Source of the DNA: Euphorbia lathyris
Taxonomy: Eukaryota > Streptophyta > Magnoliopsida > Malpighiales > Euphorbiaceae
Assembly (NCBI RefSeq): GCF_963576675.1
Contig: NC_088916.1
Location: 77,207,501-77,271,500 of the forward strand
Direction: 5' to 3'
DNA: 64,000 nt
The position numbers were made by a program, and so were the translations under genes. Of the stretch, positions 35,080 through 47,919 are shown in pieces (within the stretch, counting starts at the first letter, position 1; every line of letters starts with the position of its first letter). The notes under the pieces were generated by a model. The model did not search any database. It was not told where the DNA came from and worked only from the letters and a program-made list of their open reading frames with translations.

Positions 35080-36906
35080 TGATGGGGTCAACGGCTAGGT
35101 AGAGAGTTCTTAGACGACGAAATGTATGTTATGATAAGTGCGTTACGACAATGGATGTGATCTTCCTAAATGCTCTATCTCTACTAGACGCCACTACTTA
35201 GGGGCAAGTGTACCCCGTCATATCAAGTAATAATCCGGTTAAGACCGGGTATCGAATCCACGGGATTTATAACTACAAGTATTAGACGACTCAGTTTTAT
35301 ATGTTATCTAAGCATGGAATACTTTGAGTTGATTCGGGGAACAACTACAAACTACTCCTAACTACGGGTGAGACAAATTTATATAACAAAAACTCTATGA
35401 AGTGATGCGGATGGCGATAAGTTATAACTATGACAAACAATGACTCCCAATATATATACGGTTAATGATTTACTCTTGCAATGACGACTACGTGTAGTGT
35501 GACCGACCCGTGAAGTACTTAGACTACGTGGTTCCTAGTCAAGGCGTGTCTAATGCTTGGGACCAGAAATTAGGGCTCGTAAGTTCCGTGGTTTATCAAT
35601 TCCTACGGTTTCCGGAGCGTCACTTTTGGTAAGGCAACACCTATATGAGTCCCTAAAGATAGCCCGAATGGCGTCGGAAATCGCGTTCTCCTACATAATA
35701 ATCAATTATGAGTATCAAAACAAGTAACAAACATTAACACATATATAGAAAAAGAGATTGTGAATCATAAATTATAAATATGGAGAATGTAAATATGAAA
35801 TACAACCAAGCCTAGTACATAGGAAGAGTACAAGCTAATTAGCAAGTGAAAAGGGAAGAATCCACCCTCGGAACTAGCTAACCGGACTCAAGGCCGTCTC
35901 TTAGGACTTGGAGGTGGAGCTTTCGAGCTTGGTGAACGGAGATGGAACAGAACTTTGATGGGATGCCGAAATCAACGAACAAGCTCTCAATGTGATGGAG
36001 TTTAGCTATATAAAGCCTAAAAACAAAATCTAAAACTATGAAGCAAGAATTATATATCAAAAGGTATACAAAGGTATTCAAAAAGATATCTAAATGAGTG
36101 CTAGTCACTCCTATTTATACACATCAAGCTAGGGTAGATTTGTAATTTCACAAGATACAAGTATGGAGGAACATAATTTTCTGCAGATTTCCCATGACAC
36201 GCCTCTCGTATGGTGGTGTACGCCCCGCGTATTTGCCCATTCCGTCAGTAATCTCCTGCATGTGGACCAAATCCAGATTTTGTTGTCTCAACCACGCCTC
36301 GCGTAGACTGGGGTGCGCCTCGCGTGGTTGAGTTTCTGAGATTTTATTGCTTGAATTGGGGCTTTTACGCCACGCGTAGTTGAAGCACGCCTCGCGTAAA
36401 TAAGTCTCTGAGTCTTTTAGGTCGAAGAACTTCCTTACACGCCCCGCGTGTAAGGTGGGACGCCCCGCGTAGGAGTAGTTGACTTTGGGAGACCATGCAG
36501 TCTGACTTTCAAGATTAGGCTTATCATTTCTGACATATGTCCCACGCCTCGTGTGGTGGTTGATACGCCCCGCGTATTGGTGACTAGATCCCACGTGGTG
36601 CCTGTGGATTGAACAATTATTTCTGACCAAGTGTTCCACGCCCCGCGTGAAGGGTGATACGCCCCGCGTATGTCGGTGGATTTTCGCTCATTGCTCGTAC
36701 CTGAAATACAATTCTCGAGAGCCGAGTTAGCTTGACGTTTTATTTTCTAAATTAATCAAAAATAAGGAAAATTATCCGAAAGTACGGAATTTATTTTTAT
36801 TTCGTTATTTTATTAAAACACTCTATTTTTGCAATTAAACTTATTTATTTCATTTAAAATTAAACCGTAAATCACGCTAAAAGATAGGGACGAAACGCCC
36901 CTATCA
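35080..36906 (-). mobile_element. Athila 5' LTR
   Basis: About 1,827 bp from TGATAGGGGCG (36906) to CCCCATCA (35080) on the minus strand, followed by PBS and gag. TATA-like TATAAATAG lies near 36113-36121 (minus). The stretch 36190-36670 holds about a dozen copies of a CG-rich near-palindrome (ACGCCCCGCGT and variants). Open frames over this stretch are not coding. Confidence 0.88.
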
Positions 36907-38407
36907 GTTACAGGTGATGATAAGTTATAACATTTGATAAATAACTCAAAACATATACGATTAATACTTTACTCTTGCAAAGACGATTATTTATAGACCG
37001 AACAACTCCGTGAGGTTCTAGGGTCGTGATTTCCTCTTAAGGCGACTCTAATTCTTAGGATCAGAAACTAGGGCCTGTAAGTTCCGTGGCTCGTCAATTC
37101 CTACGGTTTTCGGATTGTCAACTCCGGTAAGGCAACACCTATGTGAATCTTAATAGATTTTGGAGCTCGTAAGCGACCTACACAAATATCAAAGCAAGCA
37201 ATAAATACCAACACGTATAGAGGAAATGAAATCGTAAATCATATATTATAAATGTGGAACGTATAAATACGGAATACAACCAAGCCTAGTACACAGGAAG
37301 AGTACAAGCTAGTTAACAAGTAAAAAGGGAAGAAGAATCAACCTTAGGACTAGCTAACCGGACTCAAAGCCGTCTCGTAGGACTTGGAGGTGGAACTCTC
37401 GAGCTTGGTGGATACGGATCAAACGTAACTTCGAAAGGAGTGACGAAATGAATATACAAGCTCTCAAGGTGGTAGAGTTTGGTTACACAAAATCTGAATC
37501 TAAATCTAAAACTACTTTTTCCAAATGAGTGCCAAACACTCCTATTTATACACAAATCAAGCTTGGGTCATAATTGTAATTACATAGTGTGAAGAGAAGA
37601 CTTTGAATGAAGACTTTGAATGTGAATGGAGACTTTGAATGTGAATGGAGATCTTGAATGTGTGTAAAAGTAGTAGGAAGACTTTGAATTTGATGTAGAA
37701 TAATGAAGCATATGATGCTTCATTATTTTCTCATTTTCTCCCTTGCATATTTCAGACCCATGAAAGATTTCCTAAGCTTCAACACGTCTAGCAACTTAGA
37801 TTAATTATTTGAGCCTGTTACGCTGTGAATTTTGAGATAAAATTATTAGTCACTTGTACATCTTTCTCTTAGCTTTCCAACGCATTTTGAATCGCCTCAA
37901 TCTGAGTTCGTATGAGGGAGATACGATGAAAATACGAAAATGTGTCAAATCTGTCCTCAATGTGAACAAGGTGACCGACACTTAACGCTCCGCATGGAAT
38001 ACCCCAAGCCCCGCGTGGATGAGCTTCTGAAGTCATATTTTTGTCCTCTAAAAGGTCCACGCTCCGCGTGGAAAGGGTTACGCTCCGCGTAAATGATTTG
38101 CTGACGTTTATCAAACATTTCTCACTGATTTAAGCTCCGCGTGGTACATGCTCCGTGTGGACGTTCATTCATCGCCTTTTCTGTTTTATACGTTTGTCCT
38201 GCAAAGCACAGTTATGAACACCGAGATTACTTGATTTATTTATTTATTTTATTTATTAAAAATGACGAAAATCAACTAAAGGTACATAATTTACTACTTG
38301 TTGCTAATTTATTGAAATATGCAATAAACTAGCACTAAACCTAACAATTTAGCTTAAAAATAAACCGTAAATTACCCCCGAAAGATAGGGATAAAACGTC
38401 CCTATCA
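36907..38407 (-). mobile_element. Related Athila LTR, truncated
   Basis: It starts TGATAGGGACG at 38407 (minus) and is collinear with the upstream part of the LTR at 35393-36906, including the TATA-like TATAAATAG near 37545. It lacks the last 300 or so bases, being cut at the start of the neighbouring LTR. Its CG-rich motifs are the ACGCTCCGCGT variant (37985-38160), about six copies. Confidence 0.8.
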
Positions 38408-38411
38408 ATAA

Positions 38412-38415
<4 letters not shown>

Positions 38416-38475
<60 letters not shown>
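38416..38475. repeat. (TA)n microsatellite
   Basis: An uninterrupted TA run of about 30 units, directly after the truncated Athila LTR. Confidence 0.95.
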
Positions 38476-38477
<2 letters not shown>

Positions 38478-38825
38478 TTCACTCTTAATGGGTATTGTCA
38501 TTTTCACCATCCATGGGTACTATTTAATAGCCGTTGGATCAAGATCCAATATTTTAGATTTAAGTTTGTACATTAATGTTAAGTTTGACATTTTCAAACT
38601 TTTAAAATGGCTACTTGATAACAAGACAGTCACTTAATAATTTAATTAAATAATTAAAAAAGCTAACATTATCTTTACTCCGATTTTTAAGACTTAATCA
38701 ACTTCCAAGAAATAGAGAATAAATGATGTGATGTCATTTTTTTATGGAAAATGTTGTGTCAAGTTATGGTATGAGTACTTCATTCATTAGTTAATTATGC
38801 TTAATGTATATTTGTTTGGTTTACA

Positions 38826-39125
38826 TAGAAGGCTCAAGGCCCAGAGGGGGGGGGGGGGGGGAAGAAGAGAGAAAAAGTAAAGCTGAGATACGAATGATTC
38901 TGCTGTGTGTCGAACCCTGACAATCTTCATTGAGAGTTCCCTGAAGGTCTACAGGGGGTGTATCAAATTTATGAAAACCCATAGAACAAGAACCTGCGAA
39001 ATTCACCAACTAGCCAGTAGCGCGATTGCCTTCTCGATATGTGTGTGTGATCAAAATAATCCAATTTCGGTTCCTTAACTCCCTGCACCATGCTATGATC
39101 CAGGCATAAGGAACGCTTAATGTAT
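38826..39125 (-). pseudogene. LINE RNase H C-terminal remnant
   Basis: The minus strand encodes, with one or two frame breaks, CRELRNRNW, HIYREGN, LVNFAGSCSMGFHKFDTPPV and LNEDCQG. This resembles the end of the RNase H domain (RVT_3) of plant L1-type LINEs. A run of 16 G at 38846-38861 follows the stop-proximal part. The fragment is about 100 codons long and is degenerate. Confidence 0.7.
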
Positions 39126-41100
39126 ATTGAAAATGAGAAATTCCAATCAAGTTATATATATGTAATTTACCCTACATATATGTAATTTAGCTCTAACGTT
39201 TTAAATAAAGTGAAGATTTAACCTTAACGTATGAAATAGTGTAAATTTAACGTATGATAAAGGTTGTACATCACATATATGTAATTTACCCTACATATCA
39301 ATTTGTAGTATGCGTGCCTTGATATTTCTTTGATAATGTTAAACCTCCTAATGATTTGGATTTGGACAATATTAATGAACCTAAAACTTGTTAATGGCAT
39401 CTAATGAATATCAAATGAGAAAATCAATTATAGGAATTAGAAAGAAAATATTATAATTAATTCTGCATAAATATTTAATGTATTGTCATCACAGTTAGAG
39501 TTTGACAAAATAAATATAAATTATTGGGTTTCTGATAAAATTATTAAAGAAATTTGTTTTATTGATAAAAAATAGAAATCATCTACATTAATTGTAAAAT
39601 TAAAATACAACGAAATCTTTTACATAATTTCTTCAAAGATAAAATCAAGAAATTCTAAATTCGATTACCGGTTAAATTTAATTTAATTTTATATGATGTT
39701 AATTTTATGTTAATGTTTTTCTTGAAGATTTTTATAAATCATGTCAATGTTAAAAAAATTAAAACTATTATATTTATTCTATAAAATCCTACACATATAT
39801 ATTTTATGTTTTATTTAATTTTTTTAAAGTCAATTTTATTTAATATAGTAGATATTATAAAACTACTTTTCCATTATGACAGAATGGATAAAAACGTCTC
39901 TAAAAACGTCAACTCACAATGATGAAATAATTTCCGTCTCGCATTATGTCGCACATGACCATGGAAATTCTCCCCCCAGTTCATTTTGATAGAAAATTTC
40001 ATCCCGTCTCAAATTTCCGTCTCATACTTTGACAGATCACTAAATTATCGGAAATTCTTATGGAAATATTTCAGTCACAATATTCCGTTCCAATTTACCA
40101 ATTTTCTAGCAATGATTCAGCAACAAAATTTACACGAGAATTATAAAACATAAATATGATAATAAAATATTATTCAAGATAGATGATACAATCATTTCAA
40201 TAAATTCTCAATAATTGTATCCATACAATTTATATAAATATTTGGATAAGGAATTTATTAACATAAATTAAAGCAATAAAAAAGATATATGTTTGGATTT
40301 AGAGTATTCAAATTTTAATTAGTGGGATGACACACCAATAATGATTAGCGCCCACTTACATTTTTGCAGTATCCAATTGCGTCAATACCAAATTTATCAT
40401 AGTAATGCTTGTTGCAATCTCGAAAATTTTAACACGGCCCTTGATCTATGAGTATACTGATAGTATTAATAGAACTATTTATATAAAATTATTTTTACGT
40501 TACAGATTGAATATTAAGAACTTTCCATGTAAAAATAAATCTTTAGATTTTTTTGGAAGATATTACTATATTTATTTGGATATGAGAATCTTAAAAAATC
40601 ATTACCATATCTTAATTTTTAAACTGAGTTGAATAAGAAATTTATTGATACATATGATTTACCTACTAAAATTGACATATTCCATTTGGGCAATATTGTT
40701 GAATCCATGACTTGTTAATGACATCCAATGAATATCAGATAAGGGAATGAGAAAAATCATTTATAGGTGTATAAATATTTAATGTATTACCATAACCGTT
40801 AGAGTTTGTCAAAAGAAATATAAATTATGGGTTCTTAATAAAATTATTAAAGAAAATTGTATTATTGATAAAAAAAATAGAAAATCATCTACATTAATTG
40901 TAAAATTAAAATACAATGTGATCTTTCACGTAATTTGTTCAAGGGTAAAATCAAGAAATTATAAATTATAAATTCAACTACTGTTTAAATTTAATTTAAT
41001 TTAATTTTAGATGATGTTATGTTGATTTTTTTCGTTAAGATTTTTATAAATAATGTTAATGCTAAAAAATTAAAATTATTATATTTTTTATTTTTTATTT
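39126..41100. other. Non-coding AT-rich region with direct duplication
   Basis: No gene was recognised. Two blocks, about 39360-39860 and 40680-41095, are similar in the same orientation (shared ACTTGTTAATG, GAGTTTG and ACATTAATTGTAAAATTAAA), giving a tandem duplication with a period of about 1.3 kb. The block 39890-40110 recurs at 41766-41885 (shared CCATGGAAATTCTC and TCAAATTTCCGTCTCA). Confidence 0.6.
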
Positions 41101-41104
41101 GGTG

Positions 41105-41665
41105 AAATGGAGGGGATGAGACCACGAGGAACAATAAGACAAACTAAGCCTGAGTCATCCGCAGATGACTAGAGCCACATTTGTCAGAAAAAAAATCATG
41201 GATGCCTGCAGGGGGCTCCTCACACTCGTGAAAACCCAAAGACAGTCATCCTACGTAGTTTGCTATCCAGTCTGCAACATAGTTCCCTTCTCGGAACACA
41301 TGCACCAAGCGGATCTCCCACTCCCGTGCACGCATCTTCCGACACTTATCCACATGCCAATAGTACTGATGTCGGGTCCTAGAACCAGTCTGTACCAAAT
41401 GGATCACCACATGAGAATCCAACTCGACGATCACCCATTTATGCCCCTGATCCCACACAAGCCGTAAGCCAAAGTATAGACCCCATAGCTCAACTAGGAC
41501 ATCCGTGCACACCCCTAAATGAACCGTGAAACCACTGATCTAAATGCCATGTTCATCCCGTGGAACCCCACCGGTAGAGTCTGGGCTAGGATTTTCCTTA
41601 CTTCCTCCATTGATGTTCAACTTGACCCACCCTGTCTCTGGTGGCCTCCAGCCGACTAAAACTTC
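41105..41665 (-). pseudogene. LINE RNase H (RVT_3) remnant
   Basis: The minus strand encodes WVKLNINGG, a degenerate loop, RDEHG, then VLVELWGLYFGLRLVWDQGH, VIVELDSHVVIHLV and HVFREGNYVADWIANYVG. These carry the RNase H-like Asp and Glu positions of plant non-LTR RNase H domains. The 5' half is interrupted by a stop near 41540. No RT domain is attached. Confidence 0.75.
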
Positions 41666-42069
41666 ATGCATTAAATATCAACTAAGTCACTGTTCAAAGT
41701 TGAAAGCTGTTTTGGACCCATCAATCTAACCTCGCAGAAAAGCAGTCGTGTCCCTACAGCCTTCCCATAATGACAGAATAATTTCTGTCTCGCATTCTGC
41801 CACGCCTGACCATGGAAATTCTCTCGCCAGTTCATTTTGACGGAAAATTTCATTCTGTCTCAAATTTCCGTCTCAACCTGTTAGATTAATGTCTCAGTTT
41901 CCATTAATTTATCGTGAATCACGAATTACAAATTATAATATGATATCATGTCAATAATAAATTCCGATTGAGGTTTGTATTATAATTATACTTGTATAAT
42001 TAATTTCACTTCTTGCTGGTTCTTATCGCAACCTTATGATTTTTAAAGCGGATTAGGACTTACCTTTTC

Positions 42070-42790
42070 GCCATGTGGATGTTATTGTTAATAATTTGCA
42101 GTTGTTCAAGGAAAGTTTCATGGCTCTTAACAGCTCGATGGATAAAGTTGTCTTGGTGGAGAAACTTGTTGGTTGGATGAGGCCACATGATGGTTGGGTG
42201 AAATTAAACATAGATGAATCTAGGTTTGAGTCTGGAAAAATTATAGTAGGTGGCGCTATTCGTGATGCGTCTAGGGGCTAGTTGGCTAGCTTTATTTATA
42301 ACATTGGATTGGGGTCTTTCTTTAATGCTTATGTGGGGGATTTATACTGGTATTGGTCTTGTTGCTAGCCTCGATATCTCGAAGCTTTTGGTCGAGTCGA
42401 ATAATAAAAAAGTTATTAACTATCTAACTGCTTCTAGATATTCTCGTGTTGTCTCTAGTTCTTTGATTTTATGTATTCAAATATATTCCTCTGTTTTTCA
42501 ACAAATTCAATCCTACCATATTTTTCGGGAACAAAACAGAGTTGCAGACATGCTCGTATCCATGTTTTTCAACTTGAAGTCCCCTCGGGAGCCTGCTTAT
42601 CATATGATCTTTGAAGGTAACATTAGGGTTGCTTTTTTCTAGGTCTATCTTGTGGCTGAGTTTCGGCCCTTTCAGATTGCGTTGTTTCTTTTGTTTATTG
42701 TTTTGCTTTCTTTTTGTTAAAAAGAGAATACATGAACATTGATAAAAAAAATTAGATAATTCAATAAAAAAAAAGTTTAATAAATAATCA
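42070..42790 (+). pseudogene. LINE RNase H remnant with 3' tail
   Basis: The plus strand encodes SMDKVVLVEKLVGW, DGWVKLNIDESRF and GGAIRDASRG, then continues in a shifted frame (SLDISKLLVESNNKK, FREQNRVADML). An A/T-rich 3' tail (GAACATTGATAAAA, about 42735) follows. The beginning is repeated at 57946-58020 and the tail at 58880-58950, so the two loci derive from the same LINE copy. Confidence 0.7.
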
Positions 42791-42808
42791 CTATATAAAT
42801 GTCTCTAT

Positions 42809-42818
42809 TATTATTATT

Positions 42819-42857
<39 letters not shown>
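42809..42857. repeat. (TTA)n(TTG)n microsatellite
   Basis: Runs of TTA units followed by about ten TTG units. Confidence 0.95.
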
Positions 42858-43299
42858 AGATAATTTAAGAACGTATGAAATTGTTTATCAATCCATTTAA
42901 TTCTTTCATTGTTATTCTTATTCTATTTAACGCACATATTGTTATCTATAATGAAAAAAATATACAGATATTTGTAGATGTCAATCTTTCTAAATTATAT
43001 ATACTCATTAGTTATTTTAAACATTAAAATACAACTTAAATAAGTTAAGTTTGATAAGAAAGCCATATAAATAAAACAATTGAAAAGGTAAAATCCTCAT
43101 CCCATACAAATTAATTCTACTATGTTTAATTTGGATGAAATTGTATTATGTTGTACACACTTTAAGCTTCATATGTATGCTATTAGGTCATAAATAACGT
43201 TTAACTTTTTATTTAAATGATTGAAACTTCCACTTTGAATTTTCTTTTATAATCTTAGGTTCATAATAAAAACTTCAATACATTAACACTACATGTTGG

Positions 43300-43560
43300 C
43301 GTGTAAATTTCTGATTGTTTGGATTCATAATACATGTTGATTTGTCAAGTTCCAGTCATTCAAATTCACTTAGATTCGGACCATAGTATAATTCTCCAAA
43401 AATCTGCCATATAAGTTTCAGTTGTTTGGATTCACTTGGATTCAGACCACAGTAGAATTCTCAAAGTACTGATTGCTCGGATTCACTTGGATCAGGACCA
43501 TAATAGAATTCTCCCAAAATATGCCATATATATTCAAATTTATACACAAATTTGAAACTG
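43300..43560. repeat. Short tandem repeat, unit about 55-75 bp
   Basis: About three imperfect copies carry TTGGATTCACTTGGATTCAG, ACCATAGTA and AATTCTC strings. Non-coding. Confidence 0.65.
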
Positions 43561-43597
43561 TTTCAGATGTCAATAGAAAATAACAAAAGAGGAGACA

Positions 43598-44030
43598 TGC
43601 ATGCCTTACCCGAAGGTTGCATAGCAAACGTCATGTCATTTACAACTCCTAAAATCATTTTTGTTCTATCTTCCTAGTGAGTTGAGCCGATACCTTTAAA
43701 AAAAAGTGCAAATCAAACTAACATAACAATCCACTAGGCAATCCAACTACCATTGAAAGCAAAAGCAGATGCCATAATGATTGAAAATGATTCGGCTTAA
43801 GCGAATGGAAGTCACGCTCCGTCGTGAGTCAGTTCTGAATTGTCATTTTAATCCACGTGTTGCCCCTCACGTGTTGAAGCACTGTGTTATTGGAAGCAAT
43901 GGGTTATATTCTATCAACAGTTTCTCTCGCATTGAAGAACGCCGCTGAATCCGACGCCGTTTGGGAGAAATTCTTGCAATCTGATTATCAGTCCATTCTT
44001 TCTGGTTCCAATTTTCTGGTGACGTCGTTC
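43598..44030 (+). pseudogene. F-box/PP2-B-like exon 1 pseudogene (PP2c)
   Basis: It begins with an F-box start (MHALPEGCIANVMSFT) that runs into a TAG at about 43675. After about 230 bp of unrelated DNA, exon 1 resumes (LSTVSLALKNAAESDAVWEK, then SDYQSILSGSN) and ends at about 44030 against repeat R. Exons 2 and 3 are missing. The interrupting 230 bp have no recognisable ends. Confidence 0.8.
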
Positions 44031-44049
44031 ACAAACATTAAGACTAAAA

Positions 44050-44560
44050 GGATGTTATTTTATATATTAGAGTTAAATTGGTACAGTCTCAAAAACTTTA
44101 AGATTATTTTAATAATTTATCCCTTTTTTATTTAATGAAGATATATATTTTGATATTTGAAACATACATAAATTTAGAAAAATTTAATGAGAATAGCTAT
44201 TTTAAAAAAACTTATACATATATCTACAAATTATAAAGATACCAAGCAAACGAAAAGAATCCTAATTAAACTCGATGGAAGGAAATTTAATAAGATATCT
44301 ATATAATCAGTATATTAAGGAGCTAAAATAAATTTACTAACATAGATCTAACATTTTTCAGAGCTCAAATTATATTAAATGTATAATGTTTTATCATTTT
44401 GTTATTTAATTTAATTTTTTTTCATAAAAAAACACCAACTTTAAACTTAAAACAAACAAATTGAACATATAACTTATAATAAACTTAAATGAAGTTATGA
44501 GATTAAAGAGGAAAATACCTACAAACTATGTCAAACATAATTATTAAATGAAGTTATTAA
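44050..44560. repeat. Dispersed repeat R, copy 2
   Basis: Homologous to 29570-30250. Here it truncates PP2c. Confidence 0.65.
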
Positions 44561-45126
44561 ATAAAAAAATTTCCCCATGTACTAGAGCATGTACCTAAAA
44601 ATTTTGATTGGGACGGGATCGAGCTTTGAAGTTTTTATGGATACGTGAAAACTATGACTATGGTTAACTACAAATATTGTTTTTAGCTTATCCGAGAACT
44701 CGAAATTGAGATATTTGATTTTATCAACTGGAATTTCTTAATTACTTAAATAAAATTTAATTAATTCTAACAATAATTACTTTTTAATTAGTGTGACAAA
44801 TTTTTAAAATGTTAAAAGGGAGAAAATATTATTTATTGCACGCTGAATATTTTTCGATAAATAATTGGTAGATCTTTGGGGATAACAATATTTTATCCAA
44901 ATTCAAAAATCTTGAGTAAAAGCTGAATGTCCCAGGTCGAACATATTTTATCCAAATTCAAAATCTCTATTCTAGCCTAGATGTGAGGGACCTATAAAAC
45001 AAGGTAGAAATTCTAATGTTCAAATTAGTCTAAGGATTAAATAAATAAAGAAAAATATAAATTCATCCCGACTCTGATCGTGTTCTTTAAATATTGATCC
45101 CTACCTTTCCTTTCTTTGAAGCTTAA

Positions 45127-45187
<61 letters not shown>

Positions 45188-45494
45188 TTAAGTAATCTTG
45201 TCCAGATAGAATTTGACTTACCTAATCGTTGGAAAGAACTTCATACCTTAATTATGAGGCTGCCTTTTTAGTTGAATAGTAATATACAAATCCTACACTT
45301 TTAGAAAGCTTGTTGTCATTTTTTTACTCGGTTGATTACATCATTCGTGAATCTGGATGTAGAGGCCAATATTTCGTAGGAATTAGTTCATTGTTCACAT
45401 GCATATACAACATAATTGCTTAAAAGTCTATAACAATTGACATGAATGTAGATAGTGATTCATCGAAACAGTAAACAAGATACATAATTACTAA

Positions 45495-45541
<47 letters not shown>

Positions 45542-45633
45542 TAGTTACAGTTACCTCTCATTCAAAAGCTAATCAAATTGTTTGGGTTCTTGTTGGCCTT
45601 GTCGGAGATTAGTATAGGATATATTATTGAGCC
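44561..45633. other. AT-rich spacer with microsatellites
   Basis: No gene was seen. (GT)n(TA)n lies at about 45129-45184 and (TA)n at about 45499-45537. Confidence 0.7.
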
Positions 45634-46116
45634 TTAACTATTAGCTTGAGCTTTTAGTTCATTACTTGTTGAGTTTCTACTAAGAGGGGTTGACTTCTTC
45701 CTCAACTTCTTACCATAAAATTTCTCTTCACATTGTGCAATGTTTGGTATTTGCCATCTGTCGTTGGTCCAAAGTAGGTGCGGCCTTATCTCTGAATGAA
45801 TGGACACTATCTCCTTATCTTGGGACTTCAAAAGGATGGCATATCTTCCCTCTTTGAGAATTTTGGCAATGGAACCTGTTCTCCAACAAGAATCATGGAA
45901 AGCATCAACAACTTCCAAGATTTTAAATTTTTGGACCTCCAACTTAGGAGGAATATATCGAACATGGAATGAGTCAATCACTTCTTTCATATGGTTATGA
46001 TCATACTCCACTAAGAAAGAATTAAAGCCAACTTCCTCAACAACACTTGCTGGGAACCAAGCATCTGTTGAATTCACTTCAACGACCATTCCTTTGCTAA
46101 CCTCCAACCCTTTCAT
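45634..46116 (-). pseudogene. Agenet/Tudor-domain protein fragment
   Basis: A 160-residue frame carries two plant Agenet modules: KGMVVEVNSTDAWFPASVVE followed by FLVEYDH and RYIPPKLE, then ILEVVDAFHDSCWRTGSIAK and ILLKSQDKEIVSIHSEIRPHL ending WTNDRWQIP. Family members (DUF724/EMSY-type) are nuclear, chromatin-linked readers. The frame has a clean stop and basic tail (GKKLRKKSTPL). Only this double module is present: the long coiled-coil or DUF724 tail of larger members is absent. Upstream sequence at 46117-46555 looks like the frameshifted 5' continuation. It could be a short functional gene, but the upstream break favours a fragment. Confidence 0.7.
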
Positions 46117-46555
46117 TCTATTTTAAGCATCTTTTAAGTACCAATCTTGAAGCCTTTTATCATCCTCAGTGTCATGGATGGTTTTCACTGGCGACCTTCT
46201 GCAATCAGTGCTAGAATATCCTCTTTTTTTTCTTCGGGAGACACGTCTTGAAATGGATTTTCTTCATGTTTCTTCACCATCACTTTTCCTGATCCAGCGG
46301 TACAGGCAACAATTGCCTGCATATGCCTTAACCAGCGGTACGAGCAACTAATTATCTCAATTGCTTCTTCTAATGTCTGAATCAATTAGTGAATTAGTGA
46401 AGGGATTCGTTACTATTCCTCCGACTCCACGTCTCCGTCAACACAACGATCTCAGCCAAAGTGATGCCAATCACCACCCATACCTCTGGGATTCGACCAC
46501 AGGCAAAGGAGAAAGGGAGGAGAAAACGAGAAGAGAGGTGGCTAATTTGCGTTAA
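46117..46555 (-). pseudogene. Upstream exon-like sequence of the Agenet gene
   Basis: The minus strand holds a 66-residue frame (MIQTLEEAIEIISCSYRWLR, then VKKHEENPFQDVSPEEKKED and ALIAEGRQ) ending at a stop about 70 bp before the Agenet start. It could be the same gene's 5' part after a frameshift, or an unrelated short frame. I do not recognise its domain. Confidence 0.4.
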
Positions 46556-47599
46556 TCTCTGACAGGCCTATCACTTGCTCACCTATAAATGTTGAACGCA
46601 TTCATATAATTAATTCATGTTTAAAAAATGATAGATATGCAAATGTATGTTTGGAATGCTCCTAAACCCAGTAATATCAATTAAAGTTTCGCATCAGTCT
46701 AATTAATCGAATATTTCTATAACTAAAGATAAAATTCTAAACTTAGAATTCAATGCTCATAATAGACTAAGAACCAATGTTATCAGAACCGGACCGGACA
46801 TCAAACCGGATTGGTGACTGGGTCATGGGTCACTTGGTCGGACCGAATGGCTCGGATTGATCGAACCGGATGACGTAATAAATAAATAAATAATATATTA
46901 ATTATATATATTAAAATTATATTTATATTTATATAATAATGATAATAATATATCTGTTTACAAAACTTTGCACAAATAAATAACCTGTTTCCTTGAAGTT
47001 TTAATAAAGCATATAAAAAATAATTCAACATACCAAAATAACAATAATAGATCCATAAATCCATCCATTTAAACCATAAATCCATCCATTTAAATAACAT
47101 AAATCCATAAATCATAAACATAAATCCATTTAAACCATCCATTTAAACCATAAATCCATATCAACATTGTCAATTTGATGATCCAAATCAAACTAAGCTC
47201 CAATTTCAAAAACCAAAATGACATAAAAATGGATTCATTAAACAAAATGACACAAATATCAAACTAAGTACTTCTTCCATGGTTCAACCAATCATCACCA
47301 TTGATATTTCCTTCAATATCTTCATTGCTTTCATCAAATATTGCATCATCATCATTTATAAACAAACCTTCCAAATTGAGAGATGAATCATCACCAAGTT
47401 TTGGATATTCTTCTTCAAGCATATTTTCTAAATTATCCATGTCAAGTTCTCCTTCATTTTCATCCTCAACTATCTAAAACTCATTTTCATCAATTGATTC
47501 ATAATCAACCAGATCAAACATTTTCTTCCCAATATTAGACCTATAAAACATACCAATTAGAATAAATCTATTTGCCATACAATTAAGACCTAAACAAAG

Positions 47600-47848
47600 C
47601 AATTAAACTTATTCAATAAGATAATTATACCTATTGCGCAAACGCAAATTGTAATGAACATAGACAAGATCATTAAGTCTTTGATGCTCCAATCTATTTC
47701 TCTTCTTAGTATGGATACGCTCAAACACACTCCAATTACGCTCACATCCAGAAGAAGAAGCAGTCTGACTAAGAATTCTAATTGCCAACTTTTGCAAGTT
47801 TGGCACTTCATAACCAAAATTTCTCCACCATATATCTATAACAAGTAA
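47600..47848 (-). pseudogene. hAT transposase, C-terminal dimerisation exon
   Basis: The frame reads NLQKLAIRILSQTASSSGCE, then NWSVFERIHTKKRNRL and LVYVHYNLRLRNR. This is the hAT family dimerisation motif (the SSSGCERNWS signature). It is separated from the main frame by about 70 bp that look like an intron (47849-47919). It carries no stop. Confidence 0.88.
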
Positions 47849-47919
47849 TGTTAAATAATAAATACAAACTTAATAAGAGCATCAGAAAATGAATTGATTC
47901 AAAACTAAATAGTAAATAT

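Noticed and set aside
36148..36639. 163-codon minus-strand frame in the Athila LTR
   Set aside because: It is produced by the CG-rich motif array, lacks any domain, and the frame is not kept in the neighbouring LTR.
38500..38620. Possible transposon end next to the (TA)n at 38416-38475
   Set aside because: The sequence after the TA run resembles a terminal repeat in style only; no inverted partner or TSD was found.
43676..43905. Possible SINE or MITE interrupting PP2c exon 1
   Set aside because: The insertion is clear, but I could not find inverted ends, a tail, Pol III boxes or a target duplication to classify it.
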